From assembly GCA_951802425.1 (NCBI GenBank), contig OX637803.1:2108001-2172000 (forward strand): a stretch of DNA of 64,000 bases, written 5' to 3'. The notes under the pieces were generated by a model that had not been told where the DNA came from, did no database searches, and saw only the letters and a list, made by a program, of their open reading frames with translations. A program made the translations under genes and the position numbers. Below, in pieces: positions 33,845-47,400 of this stretch (positions are counted from its first letter, which is position 1; every line of letters begins with the position of its first letter). Origin of the DNA: Clavaria fumosa. Taxonomy: Eukaryota; Basidiomycota; Agaricomycetes; Agaricales; Clavariaceae.

Positions 33845-36800
33845 TCACACATTCGACGCCGAACCCGCCGCCGCTGCCGCCGCCGCCGCCTTCGCAGGCA
33901 CGTGGCGCGCCAGCAGCTTAAACGCAGGGTCGTCCGCGCTCGTGTCGGGATGCACCTCCATCTTGCCCTCCCACAGCGCCGCCGACGACTTGGACGGGTC
34001 CGCGGACGCCGGGTCGGACAGCGACCCCGGCTGCAGCTTCCAGTTCGTCGTCACCCCCGACACGACCATGCTAGGGATCATCGTCAACAGCGCCGGACTG
34101 TGCGAGCAGAGACAGGGGGGGGGGGAACAGGGGGAAAACAGAAAATAAAAAGAGTCAGCTAGACAATCACAACAGAGAAAGCGGAGAGGGGGGGGAGGGT
34201 ACAACGCACACTTGATGGGCAGCGTCCGTCTGCACATTCGCGACGCGCGTCTTGGCCACCACATACGACGACGCGCGCAGGCGCCCGCCGCGCAAGCCGC
34301 CAAACGTCCGCAGGCCGTCGCGCACCTGGTCCACCGCAGGGCTCCACTCCATCTGCTGCTGCGTCGTCGGCAGCACGTCGCCTTTCGGCAGCAGCCGCAT
34401 CGCCGTGAAGAGCTTCTCGAATGGCTCGTTGGGCAGCAGACGGACCGCCGCGCCGATGGGGATCGCGACTACACCCAGCGCGAGCGAGATGCCCCACTCG
34501 CGCCCGCCGATCCTGGTAACTTGGAACGCGTCTCCGCCGACAAACACGATCAAAACCTGGACTGCAAGCTCTGCAAAATGGAGGGGGGGGGGAGAGAAAG
34601 AAACGTTTCGATTGAGTCACCATTTCGCCCAGCGCAGAAAAGAAAGCAGCAACCAACAAACCTAAAATAGTAATTCCCATAAAGTAATAATTCTTCAACA
34701 GCCCCTCAAAGATGTTCAACTTTCGATCCAGCCGCCTCGAGTTCACAGAATTCGCAATCTGCGCAAACACAAACGCGTTGAAGACCAGGGTGCGCAGGAT
34801 CTTCTCGTTCTGCGTCGCCACCTTGGGGTCCGCAGGGTGCGCGGGGAACCGCAGTATCTGCCGCCCCGCGAAGTGGAACAGCAGGATGATGATGATCTGG
34901 TACACGGACTGGAAGAGGATCTGCTTGTACATGTTCACGCTGAACAGCGGCGCGTTCTTCGCGTCCGGCTTCCGGTCCAGCAGCGCCTCCGTCGCAGGGT
35001 CCGTCGCCAGCGCAAGCGCCGCAAACGTGTCCATGATAATGTTGATCCACAGCAGCTGCACCGCAGACAGCACCGACTGCTCGTTCGTCGCCGAGATCGA
35101 CGACACCATCGTGATCACCACCGCCGTCACGTTCACCGCGACCTGGAACTGCAAAAACTTGCGCACCGCGTCGTTCACGCAGCGCCCCCAGATGATCGCC
35201 TTGACAATCGACGAGAAGTTATCGTCCATGAGGATGATGTCCGACGCCTCCTTCGCGACCTCCGTCCCCGCGATCCCCATCGAGAAGCCCACATGCGCCG
35301 TCTTCAGCGCAGGCCCGTCGTTCGTCCCGTCGCCCGTCACCCCAACCACCTCGCCCAGCTCCTTCAGCTTCGTGACGAGGATCTTCTTGTCCTCGGGGGA
35401 CGAGCGCGCGAGCACCTGCAGACGCGGCACGACCGCCAGCTTCTGGCTGTCCGACAGGCTCCGGAACACAGGGCCCTCCATGATGATGCCGCCGGGTCCG
35501 TAGATGCCGCACTGCGACGCGATGGAGCGCGCAGTGAGCACGTTGTCCCCGGTACACATCTTCACCGCAACACCCGCCCTCTGGCACTTGGCGACAGCCT
35601 CGCAGACGCCCGGCCTCAAGGGATCCTCGATGCCAGTCACCCCAAGGAAGGTCAAGTCCTTCGCAAGGTCCTCGTACTCGGCCTGTACAACACACCACTC
35701 AGATCTCGAAACAAAAGCAAACCACAGAACAAAAAAAAAAAAAAAAAACAATTACACACCTCGCCTTCCTCATTGCAGCGCACACCACGCGGCGGCCACT
35801 CCTCGAAATCGCGGTAACACAGCGCAATCGTGCGCAGCGTCTGGTTCGCGTAAAAGATAATGGTGCGCTGGATATTATCCATGGCCATCTCATCCAGCGG
35901 AGCCACCTCAACCTCGCCACCGTCGTCGTCCTCGTTTTCGCCGTCGTCACCGCCGCCGTCCTTCTTATTTTCACCGTTGTGACCACCACCACCACCCTTC
36001 CCCTCGCCGCTGCCACCACCATGGTAGTGATCCTTCCGCACCACCACATACCGCACACACCTCTCCGTCAAAATCTCGCTCGCCCCCTTCACATAAAACC
36101 GATGCCGTCCCGACGACGACAGCCGCACCACCACCCCCATCGCCTTCCGCGCGCTCGAAAACGGCACCATCTGCACAACCCGCGCCGCCTCCCGCGTCGC
36201 GCGGCACGCCCGCCACCCCAGCTCGCGCGCGAACCCCAGCAGCGCCGTCTCCGTCTTGCTCCCCACAAACCCACCCCCAGTCTGGTCCGCAAACGCAGTC
36301 GAGTTCACGCAGATCGCCGCGTTCAGCAGCCGCTGCAGCGCGCGCGGCAGCACCTCGTTCAGCTCGGAAAAGTCAACCGAGAAGTCGTCGCAGTGCTTCC
36401 GCCGCGGCGGCGCGGCCGACCCTTCCTTCTCCTCATCATGGTCATGCAGCGAGCCCTTCTCCTCCACACTCCCAACACCCCTCTTCTCTCCCTCGCCCTC
36501 CTCGCTCTCACACTCCAGGCCCCGCTCATCCCCATGCCCCGCATTGCTCCGGGCACGGTTCCGCGCAAGATCCCTCACAAATTTCGCATGCACCCCAATC
36601 GACCCCGCCACCACCGTCATCTCGTTCTGCGTCAGCGTGCCCGTCTTGTCCGTGCACACCACCGACGCGTTCGCCATCGTCTCGCACGACGCGAGCACGC
36701 GCACCAGCAGCCGCTCGCGCGTCATACGCTTCGTCGCGAACGCTAGCGCTAGCGTCACCGCCAGTGGGAGGCCTGCCACGGTGGTCAGGTCAGTTCCGTT

Positions 36801-39800
36801 GGGTCGTGGACAGGATAACGACGAGGGACTCACCCTCCGGCACGGCGACCACGACAACAGTCACAGAGATGATCAAAATATTAACAAACGCGATACCCTT
36901 CTCATTCGCGTTCCTAAAGGAAGAAAACAACAGCTCCTCAGCATCCAAACTCTCCACAACACAAAAAGGGAACAACACCACGCACCGCTTCGGCGAGCCC
37001 TTGCCGAGCTGCACGAAAAACTTGATCATCAGCGCCGTAAACAGGATCAACCCCGCCGCACTCCCAATCTTCGCGATCAGCTCCGCGAGGTTGTTCAGCT
37101 TGATCTGCAGCGGCGTGCTCTCTGGGTCACCACGCAGCGCTGCATCGCGCCGTCAGCACCAATGACCGAAAAACAACAAAACAAAACAAAGAAAGAAAGC
37201 CACGCACCCATCATGATACGCCCGTTAAAACTCTTCTGCCCAACCGCAACGACGACGTAGCTCCCCACACCCTCAAGGACCTTACTCCCACTCACAATAA
37301 AACAATCCGTATGCGCCGCACCCTCCGCGCCCTCCCCAAGGCGTGCCCCCGCTCCCGCTCCCCCAGCCGCAGCCGCCGCTGCTGCCTTCTTCCCATCCAC
37401 ACCTCGGTGCCCCCGCCGCAGCGCCAAACAGTCCCGGTACGGCGCCTTCTTAATCGCGTCCGACTCCCCCGTCGCGCCCGACTCGTCGCACTTGAGGTTG
37501 TGCCCCGCGAGGAAGATCCCGTCACACGGCACGATCTCGCCCGGCTCCAGCAGCGCCACGTCCCCCACCACCACGTCCTGCCGGCGGAACCAACACGTTA
37601 GAAGATGAGTCAGAAAAACAGGGACCAGACAAACACGCGCACACACACACGCGCGGGCCCGCAGGAAAATGGAGGGAGGACGAACGCACCTTGATATCAA
37701 CAACCGTCTCAACGCCCCCACGCACGACCTTCACGCCGCGCTCGTCCTTCTTGCGCGCCAGCACACGGAACTGGCGTTCCTTCTGCCAGTCATTGACGGA
37801 GCCGACGCCGACGACGATGAGGATCGCGACGAGGATCGCGACCCCTTCCACCCAGTCGACCGGCTTCTCCCCCGGCGCGCGCGGCGTCCCGAAGTCCTGG
37901 AAGAGCCCCAGCGCGAGCGATACCGCTGCCGCGATCATGAGCAGGATCTGATGTCCCGCACCCCGAAAGAGGATTCCAAATTAGGTAAGTTTAGGGCCTT
38001 TCTGGAGAGAGAGGGAGGAGAGATAGAGGGGAGATAGAGCGGATCGATGGGGCGAATCCCACGAGCGAATCCCACGAGCGAAAACAAAAAACAAAACAAA
38101 AGAGGGGGAAGCAGACAACAAAAAAGGGAAAAAAACCACAAAAACGCACCAGCACTTTGTCCTTGGCCGCGAGCCACACAAGCTGCAGGAACGTCTTGCT
38201 GGGCCGCTCGGGGAGCACGTTCGCGCCGTACACGCGTTTCCGCTCCTCCAGCGTGCTCGCGCCCGCCGCCGCGTACTTCTTCCCTTCCTCGCTGCTTTCG
38301 GACCCGTAGTCATAGTCACAGTCGTCGTCGTCGTCTTCGTCTTCATCCTCGTCCTCCTCGTCGAACATGTTGTCCCCGTCTACACCACCACCACGACCGC
38401 CCTCCACGGCCGCCCCGACCGCCTCCCCAGGGGATGTCACCACAAAGACCGGCAACGCCACTGCAGCCGCACCCGCAGCCTCCGCGCCGCCATCCTGTCC
38501 CTTCTGCTGCAGCTGTTGCTCTTGTTGTTGTTGTAATTGCTGCAGCTGCTGCTGTGGTGAAGACATCCCCGCGCTGGGTAGCGGCCCCCCGAGTGTCCCC
38601 GTCCCTGGCCTGCCGTCTCCGTAGGCAGCCTGCGCGGCCGTCTCCCCCCCGTCCGTAATCCGCGCCTGCTGCCCCTCCACAAGGCCCGCATGTCCCTTCA
38701 CATGCCCTCCGTGCTCTCCATGATGCTCTCCCTGCCCCTGTCCCTGTCCCTGTCCCTGTTTCTCCACCACCGCACCGAGGAGCAGGCCCTTCGCGGGGTG
38801 CGTCCCCAGCGCGCGCATCACACCGCGCACGCCGCCCAGTGCACGCAGCGCGTCGAGGCTCTTCGGGTCGAGCAGCGCGGCGAGCGCGAGTGGGCGCAGC
38901 GTGAACGGGCCGAGCGACGCGGGGCCGTCGTCCTCCGTAGCGGCGGCCGTCATCGTGCCCGCGGCGACACCGGCGGTGCTGGAGAGGGCGGTGCTCAGGG
39001 GTGCGTGGTGCGGAGAGGGGGTGTTCTCCTGGGTCTGCGTTTGGTCCTGGCCGGACAGGGCCGCAGCGGACTGGGAGGCAGTGGTGGTGGTTCCCGGGGT
39101 GCCCGTCGCAGCTGCGGCAGCCGCGGCCGTCTTGTCCGTGTGTGTACCTGTGTTGTGTGTTGCCTGGCCTGGGCCGCGCGGCGCGGGCGTGTCGTCGCCG
39201 GCAAACTTGATGCGCGGGGACGCCCGCGGGGACACGTCCTGGTTGCTGGTGTTGTCGCCGTCGTCGCCGTCCGCAATAGTGATGGACGTCGCGTGGGACC
39301 CCGCGCGGCGGAGCGACTTCCCGCCACCGCCAGCGCCAGCGCCGTCGTCGAGGAGGACGTCGACGGTGCTCGTGCTGGAGTGGGAGGGGTGTCTGCCGTG
39401 CTGCTGGTGCTGCTGGTGCTGCTGGTGAGGGACGCGCCACTCGGGGGAAAGCAGGGAGAGCGAGCCGAGCCCGGAGGCGTCCTCTGGTTTGTTGTCGCGG
39501 AGCGCGAGAGTTGTGGGGAACCCCCCCTTGCCGCCGCCACCGCCGCCACCTTGTCCGCCGGTGCCATTTTGGGCGGAGACGGTGGAGAGGGTGGGGGAGG
39601 GGGGTGCGTTGAGCGAGACGGCGTCGTCCCCGGAGAAGCTGCTGACCCCGCTGATGCCGCTGTGCACGCTAGGGGTGACGAGCGTGGGCGTGGGCGAGGG
39701 GGGCTCGTGCGCTGTCGCTGTTGTCTGTTTAAGATTGCCGCTGGGCGAGTTAGCGGTGAGCAAGTCTGTCTGTGGAGCTCGACCGTCTATCTGTGCGTGT

Positions 39801-39805
39801 GTCAT
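33845..39805 (-). CDS. Pmc1-type P-type Ca2+-ATPase
   Basis: Nine exons: 39805-38150, 37947-37690, 37577-37208, 37139-36986, 36913-36834, 36772-35760, 35682-34662, 34570-34210, 34097-33845; 1,721 residues, all phases consistent. Hallmarks are the actuator TGES (CDESGATGES), the PEGLPLAV membrane motif, the phosphorylation site CTDKTGTLT (near residue 880), KGASE in the nucleotide domain, and TGDGTNDGPAL (near 1295). The membrane helices expected of a P2B pump follow. By family it pumps Ca2+ from the cytosol, as vacuolar Pmc1 does in yeast. The ~550-residue N-terminus is unusually long, low-complexity (Gln, Gly, Ser/Thr) and ends in an Asp/Glu run. An acidic, Gly-rich insert also sits in the nucleotide-binding part (35890-36010). 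Pieces of related genes occur at 7.3, 21.8 and 33.3 kb. Confidence 0.93.
38730..38760. repeat. CTGTCC hexanucleotide repeat inside the ATPase gene
   Basis: Several CCTGTC units; on the coding strand they give a Gly-Gln run (GQGQGQGQG). The same repeat, with different units, marks the ATPase fragments elsewhere. Confidence 0.85.
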
Positions 39806-42800
39806 TTTTTTTCCGGTCAGATAAGTTTTTTGTCAGCCGATGTTACATGTGATGACGAGTACGAGGTACCTTGTGAGGAATGTTGATACGAAGAGCATCG
39901 TGGTCGTCTGGATCTGTTACTGTTATGTTTGGTAATTGGAGAGTCATAGTAGCTTAGGATGGAGAGAGGAACAGCAGAGACTGAGAGCCGGACAGACACG
40001 GAGAGGGGGAATATGTGGTAACCCTTAGGTGTCGAAATTGCTGTAAAGTGAACAGCATATTGGGAATGTCTCATCTGAAAAGGGTAATAACTCCGAATAG
40101 GCCGGGTTATTCTATTATTATACTACTATTACACTCTCATTGCCGTGTGTGTTAAGCTGTAGTACTTGGCATTGTACCTATGCCTTGAGGGAGGTAAGTA
40201 AAGGGGTGATCTAGTGCAGCATTGGAATTATAATTGTTACTCCTAATTTTTCAGTGTAGCCACGCTTTTTCAGTGCTCGTTTCGATTTGCTGTACCATTC
40301 ATTCAATGTGTCGGATCTCGTATCACATGGGAGAACCTTGAACACCATCATCGATGAAAAAGGGTACATAAGCGACCAATACATTCGGTTGAATACAATG
40401 TGTAAATCGTTCTCGTCTATTACTCCTCGTTCCTATAGAGATATCGATGGGATCAGCTGTAAATCCGCTCTTTCAGGTACATGGCTCCCTTACTCCATTC
40501 ACAAGGCAGACAAATACGTCACACATACCAACACACACAACACTCCGTTCTGTCCGTTCTCGTACCGCACAAATCACAATCCGACGACAAACACGCGGGA
40601 GCTAACCAAAAATAACTAGCACAGTACTGCGTATCACCTTCCGTGAAAGTCAAAAAAAGCGCCCAGGGCATTTGGAGGATTCGGCGACTAGTAGGCGTAA
40701 CAAGGCAGTGCAAAATCGATCGATGACGGATGATCGAGCGCTGGCCGTCAGTGAACCTGCTGAACTACTGAATGTGGAAGACTAGCAAACCATGCTGCTT
40801 CCAGCCCTCATGTTTATCTTTCGCTCCACAAGACTTCAACAGAGGAGCATAAAAACCCATCTGCACCCACGTCGACCTCAACCCCGACCACCATGACTCC
40901 CCCAGGACAGCAGCATACAAAACACCTCTCCCGTGTTCACGCTTCCCGACGATCCCCCTCACCGCTTCCAAAAGACCTCGCCGCTTAGGCTCCGCAGCTT
41001 CTGATACGTGCGTGATACACGCGAGAGCGTGCCCAGGCCTGATGACCCCGTATCCACTCAATCGGCTCCGCAATGGTGGACCACTCGTCACCGAATTGCG
41101 AATCCACTTTCGCTCCAGCCAGCACATACACGAGACTATAGGGCCCCAAGACTCCAACGAACCTCACTCACCCGAACGAACCTCACAACACCATCCGATA
41201 CCATCATCGTCTGGCTTATAACACTGCTTGCTGTACCACCCCATGTCAAATGGAGCGCACACGCCGCCGCCGCTGCTTCTGCATCCCCATCTACATCACA
41301 CACCGGGCATCCCCTCCACCTGCCCAATAAGCATTCACGACTCTCAGCCCTCAGCGCCAACATCCCAGGCCAATCTATCCATACATAGCGCACGTGGCCC
41401 GAGTCTCTGATACCTTCATCCCCCATCAATCAAATAAAGACCAGCGTTCCAGACTTTCCAAATTAGGAAAGGAAAAGCAGCACGCAATGATAAAGCTTAC
41501 GCGCGTCTATATGCTATGGCTCGGTGGACGCTGCGCTGATGGATGATGATCGGTGATCGGTGACATCTCGGGATCCGGAGCGATCTGATCATCTCTCCGC
41601 GCCCACATTCGCCGGCGACACGACCCCACCAATATGCAGCCCCCAAAGCGCCGGCCGTCCGAGTCCGGTTGCCGTGCCATGCCGGACCGGGGTGCGACCC
41701 CGCGTCTGGTGATGGCGATCTGCGTTTAGCGCCACTCTGCTCGTGTGGTCGTGCGTAGTGGCGGCGGCGGCGGCGTGGATTTACCTCACCCCACTGCTAG
41801 TATTGGTCTGGCCCGCCCTCGTCCGCGTGGCCGTAGGCGTCGTGGCGCGCAGCGCACGCGGTGCATGCAGTACAGCGCAGAGCACAGGGTGTGATGCCCC
41901 ATGCATGTGCCCCATGGCTCGTGCCCCGTCGTCAAGCATCACGCATCGCAGCCAGTCGTGGCGGTTCTTGCCACGCGCCTGCCTGCCATGTGTGCCTGTT
42001 GCGTGGCCGTCGTATGGCCGTCGTACTGCCCATCGCACGCCTCCATCTGCCGTCCCTCGCGTGTCTCCATCCGCCGTCCATTGCGTGTCGCGTGCCCAAG
42101 TCCACCGCGCACACGGCCACCTACCTAGTCCGGAATGCACTGGCGCCGGCACCGGGCACCGGGCTTCGGCATCGGGAGGGAAGGACCTCTGGCCAAAAGG
42201 CATCAGGGACGCCCAGTCCTGTTCTGTTCTGTGCTGTGCTGTACAATACAGGGCCACCCCGGATCAACCAAGATACCTACGATAAGCAGCACACCCAAAA
42301 GGAAGGCGTGAAGTCTTCGGTCGTCTCGCTGCTCCCGTTTAGGGGGTCCCCCTGTGATGGGGCCTGGATCGGCTTCAGTCTTGGTCCTGGTTATCAGTTG
42401 CTGTAGAAACACTCTACCGGGAAAATTAGCAACAACTTCCCTTTCGTCTTGCCTTGTAAGACCTGCCGTGATAACAGCGTGTCGACGCTGATGACGATGA
42501 CGATGCGGAGCCCTAGGACGGCCGCTGTATCGCGCACCGCAGAGTCACGCGGGGAGGGTGCAGTCGACACGGGACGCCACCCCCCAAGGCCGTGACCGCC
42601 GATTCTGTACGCCAGTGGTGGCGGTGGCAGTGACGCCCCCTCGGTGCCGGGTCGGGGACGACCAAGATCTGGTACGGGTGCAATTGCAATGCCTACCACG
42701 CACATCCGGCCGGGGGAGCAGCCCGTGTGCCGGGGCGCGCGCCCCTACCATTTTCCAGTACCAGCTCCCTACGTACGCTAATGTTTATTACTATTATTAT

Positions 42801-43760
42801 TATTACCACATTGCAACGTTAGCATGGCTCAGCAAACTGGCATGCCCTCGGTGGCGGTGGGTGCCAGTATTTGTCCCATACAGCGGCCGACCATGAGCCG
42901 ACCTTCCAAGGCTGCACCGAGCGCCACCACACATCTGATACATTACACGCGGATGGGGCGCCCGGTGATTCCTCGGGCGCGCGTTTCCCCTGCCCTGCCT
43001 TTGGGCTTCGAGCGCTGGGACAGACAGGAAAACAACAGGAAAACAGTCAGCTTTCGCGCCGCTTTTTGGAGAGCCCACGTGACCGCCACCTCAGACCACG
43101 TGATTTCGTATTTGCAAGCGCCAAGGCCAACTAGCCACTGCCCAATTGCATTTGCTGTGGTCATCGGCCATCGGCCGCTCAGTCATCCCGTCCTCTTCGG
43201 TCTCTAGGCTCTGTCTGCTGCGCGCTGCAGTGGCTTGCCGGTCACATGTTCCACCGCTTGCTCTGCTCGAGCAACCCCCCCAAACCAAGAATACAAATAA
43301 ATTATTTAAAAATCCTGAGCGGCAAATGAGCGCCCGACTAACATGTTAGAACGATGGCGCGCAAATGAACAGGAGGCGCGCAAGTAAGCGCCCCACGAAC
43401 TACAGCACCGTCCCGTACATGCGAACGCAGTTCCGGGGGTTGGAGTGTGGGTATGGAACCCCCCCCCCCCCCGTATTTTGTTCTGGGCCAGGGACTGGCC
43501 CATTGGAGTCCCGGCGCTTCGCCGCGCGGCTGGTGCATGCGCCGCTCACGCATTCGAACTGTTAGCTGTTCATTAATTTTTCCATTGGCGATGCTGCCAG
43601 TACCGCGGGCCGTAAATGAAGCCCAGCAGCACCGTAAGGATCTTCGCCAGCCACTTTAACTCTCACACAGTGAGCGCCACTGCATTTCACTCAGCATTGT
43701 CGATTCTCTAAACTCAGCATTGAGGGACGGCGCAATGGGCGCATGGTATCTTCGTGGTCG
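39806..43760. other. Long region without a convincing gene
   Basis: Immediately left is the promoter side of the ATPase gene. Beyond it, open frames are short, compositionally biased and without domains. One weak candidate is a minus-strand frame at 40765-41157 whose end reads ESWWSGLRSTWVQMGFYAPL, possibly the last exon of a gene. I cannot link it to a family or to convincing upstream exons. Simple sequence includes an ATT run (42786-42807) and 14 Cs (43459-43472). Confidence 0.5.
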
Positions 43761-43761
43761 C

Positions 43762-43790
43762 TTTGCTGCTCCGGTCCGAGATCCGGGTGT
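43762..43790 (+). repeat. 29-bp direct repeat, left copy
   Basis: Identical over 29 bases to 49230-49258. It contains GGTCCGAGATCCGG, with a short inverted CCGG...CCGG core. It lies just outside the NLR copy 4 block. Confidence 0.85.
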
Positions 43791-43890
43791 GTCCCTGGGG
43801 GGAGAATGCGGTCTAGAATGACCTCTACATCGTACTCAAGCTGGCGAGAGGATGAGCCTGCGCAATGACGCACGGAAGCGTCTCAGTCTC

Positions 43891-44480
43891 TTTCTGATGA
43901 GGCCGGAGGGAGGTCTCTGTGTCATCACCTTCCGCTTCTGGGAGGTCCTGGGGACCTCTGAGTCCATCTGCAGAGACGTTATATAACGAAATTTTATCTC
44001 GCAGTCGAAGATAGGGATACGAGAGTGTAGGAAAGGCGGCAGTAGAGGGGCATGTCACCCATACAAAAACAGAGTGCAACTACAAGCTAGGTACAAAGCA
44101 GGTTTGGAGGTTTCAAGCGCTGGAGCACAGGGTATGAACTAGTGTTTTGTCGTTGAAAGGAACAATTTGGAGAGCTGGAATCAATGGTGAAAGGCGAAGA
44201 GAATAACAGCAGATGGACCAGGAGCGAGCTGTGAGACTTTTGTAAAAAAAGAGGGTCCGATACGTTCGGTGTTCCTCGTTTTAGAGGCAGACATGGCATT
44301 GGGGACCACTGGCACGAAATCGGGTCGCACAAGAATCTATTGACACGGTTTAACTTATCAAGCGCTGGCGTCACGTGCAAAGTTACATCAAATCGTGACT
44401 GTCACGTCACGCTTTGCAAGCATCGATAAGTACCCAGTCGCTAACTCGTATCTTTCGTCGACACTACTCGCATCATCACC
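43891..44480 (+). promoter_or_regulatory. Upstream region of NLR copy 4, shared with the other copies
   Basis: Similar on the opposite strand to the upstream regions of NLR copies 1 and 2, including the sequence close to the start codon. Probably contains the promoter; no individual element could be assigned. Confidence 0.5.
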
Positions 44481-47400
44481 ATGCGCAAAGCTCTTGACAC
44501 CCTGGCGAAGATCAAGTCTTCTTCAGAGCCTCAGTCTCCCGCCTTCATTGGTCTCCAGAATGCTCTCGCACTTCTCAAGGAGGTTGCGGGGAAGATGGGT
44601 ATACCGGGACTGCAGGAAGGTATCGGGGGATTTGTAGTGCTCCTCAATGCTATTCAGGTGCGTGAAACACGTCATTTGTTTCGCCGTCGTGGCTCGCTAA
44701 TCCTCCACACAGAAAACCTCACAGAACAGCAATGACTTGGAATCACTGGCGTGCCGCGTTCGAGACTTGGGAACAATGCTGCAGGAGGCATCCAATAGCG
44801 CCCTGTCTGCAACAATGACTGAACGTATCAACCACTTGTCTGAGTGAGTCACCATTTCCTGGAAAAATGCTCTGCTGATCTCAGTCTCGCATGGCAGATC
44901 ATGGAAGTCTGTTGGGGAGAAGGCTCAGTGTATGATCATGCGCAACCGCTTGAAGCGTGTCCTCGCCCGTGACCGTGATGCTCTCGAGATTACGGGCCTT
45001 ATTTCTGCTGTCAATGACTCAATACAACAATTCCTGGTAAGTAAGTGGCCCGTACCTTTTGGACACCCTGATTGAGGTGTGGTCACTCGAAGGTTCAAAG
45101 CACACTTGCCATTGAGTCCACAGTTGGAGTAAGTTTGCATGCCAGCGTCCTTGTCCTGTTTCTCATATGATAAATTGATCAGAGAATTGAGTCAAAGCTT
45201 GACATCTATGGTAATGATTTATTTGTAATTTGGCCATAGTGATCTGCTTATTTTCACTGTGCAGTTGGTCTCAACCTGCCTCGTGCGGTCACTGCTGGCT
45301 TCAACTGCAATAATAAGCTAGTCCCATGTCTTGATGGTACTCGGAAAGAGATTCTTGAGGAGCTGTATCAGTGGATTGGTCATGATGTTGAACACCTCTC
45401 CCGGGAGGGCCTACCCACATCCTCTGACCATTTGTGTGTCATGGGGACTCGGCAGATAGTTTGGATTAATGGTGTGGCCGGGAGTGGGAAGACTACAATT
45501 GCCTACACTGCAGCCAAGTTCTGTGAGGACAAAGGAGTCCTTGCTGCAAGCTTCTTCTGCTCGAGGGATAATGCAGATTGCAGCAATCTCAATCTGGTAT
45601 TCAATACCATTGCCTATCAATTAGGACAGTTTTGTCCAGAGTTCAAAGCTGGACTTGCAGATGTTGTCAGGTCTAATCCTGATATTGTTTACTCCTCTGT
45701 CTCCTATCAGTTGGAGAAGATGATTGTCAAACCTTTTTTTGCCATGAGGAATAAGTTCCCTCCAAGTTTGGTTGTGATTGATGCTCTGGATGAATGCAAG
45801 GATGATAACTCCACATCTACCATTCTGGTATCTTTATCCCAACACATTGAAAAGTTATTCCCTTTGCAATTCCTCATCACCAGTAGACCAATTCTCCAAA
45901 TCACTGGTGCTTTTCAACATCCACTTCTCAATAATACAACCAGACCAATGATTCTTCATGAAGTCAGGTTGGATGTCATTAAAAGTGATATCCAGCATTA
46001 TCTGACATGGCACCTTGAGGCTATCAAGCACAGATATCACATTCCTGGATCCTGGCCATCCTCCACAGATGTTGAGACCTTGGCCAATATGTCCTCAGGC
46101 CTGTTCATATTTGCTGCCACTGCAGCAAGGTTCATTGATGTTGCTGACCCCAAGGGGCACCTGAGGATACTTTTGAACACAACAACTGCTGTGGGCTCCT
46201 CTCCTCTGCAGCATCTGGATCAGTTGTATTTGCAAGTGTTGAACATTGCATTCCCTGATATTTCTGAATACCTTGGAGTCAAATTGCGCTTGATTCTTGG
46301 GACTATTGCCATCCTTCAGGATCCTCTCTCATCAGATCAATTGGAGGACCTCCTTGAATCTGATGTTGATGTCAATGGTTATCTTCAGAAGTTGCAGGCA
46401 ATCATTATGGCTCCAGATGATGGTATTGGAGTTATAAGATTGATCCACCCATCATTTTTTGACTTCATTGTGGACCCTACCAGATGCCATGACATGCAGT
46501 TTAGAGTTGATCTTGAAGAGCAACACACCATCATGGCAGAGAAATGCCTGGTTGTGATGAAAAGGCTGAAGAAGGATATTTGTGGCATAAAAGACCCCAC
46601 CAAGTTCAACAATGAGGTGCCAGATCTCCCAGAGATGATATCAAAACACATCTCAGGCAGCCTGCAGTATGCATGTAGATATTGGGGCATGCATGTTTGC
46701 AGTGGCAGGCTTTCAAGCAATGTATTGCAGCTTCTTGGACATTTCTGCTCAAATCATTTACTTCACTGGATAGAGGTTTGCAGCCTTCTTGGGATTCTGA
46801 GAAATGCATTGCAAATGTTGGCATCTGTGCATTCCTATCTTTCAGTAAGTGCATGTTCTTACTAAATTGAGTTGACAAAGCTAACATGTGGTCTTGAAAT
46901 AGATGAATAACTATATGGATATTGTCTCAGCCCTACTATCTGATGGTGAGAGATTGATCCAAGAGTTCTTTCCAGCTATCAGTGTGTCTGCCTTGCAAGT
47001 GTATTTTACAGCTTTGCCCTTCACCCCAGTTGGCACTGAAATATACAATACCTATAATAAGCAAATGGAGGGAGCAGTGACAGTGCAAGGGGGGTTACCA
47101 GTACAATGGAGTGCATGTGTACAAGTCATGGAGGGCCATTCTGATTGGGTCAGATCAGCATCATTCTCTCCAGATGGCACAAGGATAGTTTCAGGGTCTT
47201 ATGACAGGACAGTGAGAGTGTGTGATGCAGTCACTGGTGCTCATCTGCAGACACTTGAGGGCCATTCCAATTGGGTTGGATCAGTGTCATTCTCCCCAGA
47301 TGGCACAAGGGTGGTTTCAGGGTCTTATGACAGAACAGTGAGAGTGTGGGATGCAGTCACTGGTGCTCATCTGCAGACACTTAAGGGCCATGCTAATGGT

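Noticed and set aside
34712..36746. Several plus-strand frames of 130-330 codons inside the ATPase gene
   Set aside because: They lie antisense to exons with unmistakable P-type ATPase motifs and read as Arg/His- or Ser-rich shadows typical of GC-rich genes.
41743..42406. Open frames in the GC-rich stretch
   Set aside because: Frames are open on both strands because of composition; the translations are Arg/Ala/Pro/His-biased without domains.
43459..43472. Run of 14 Cs as a possible structured (G-quadruplex) element
   Set aside because: A single homopolymer run is more likely a sequencing or replication-slippage tract. There is no pattern of separated G-runs.
43762..43790. tRNA-like look of the 29-bp repeat (GGTCCGAGATCCGG)
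   Set aside because: It resembles a T-arm only superficially; no acceptor stem, D-arm or anticodon arm can be placed around either copy.
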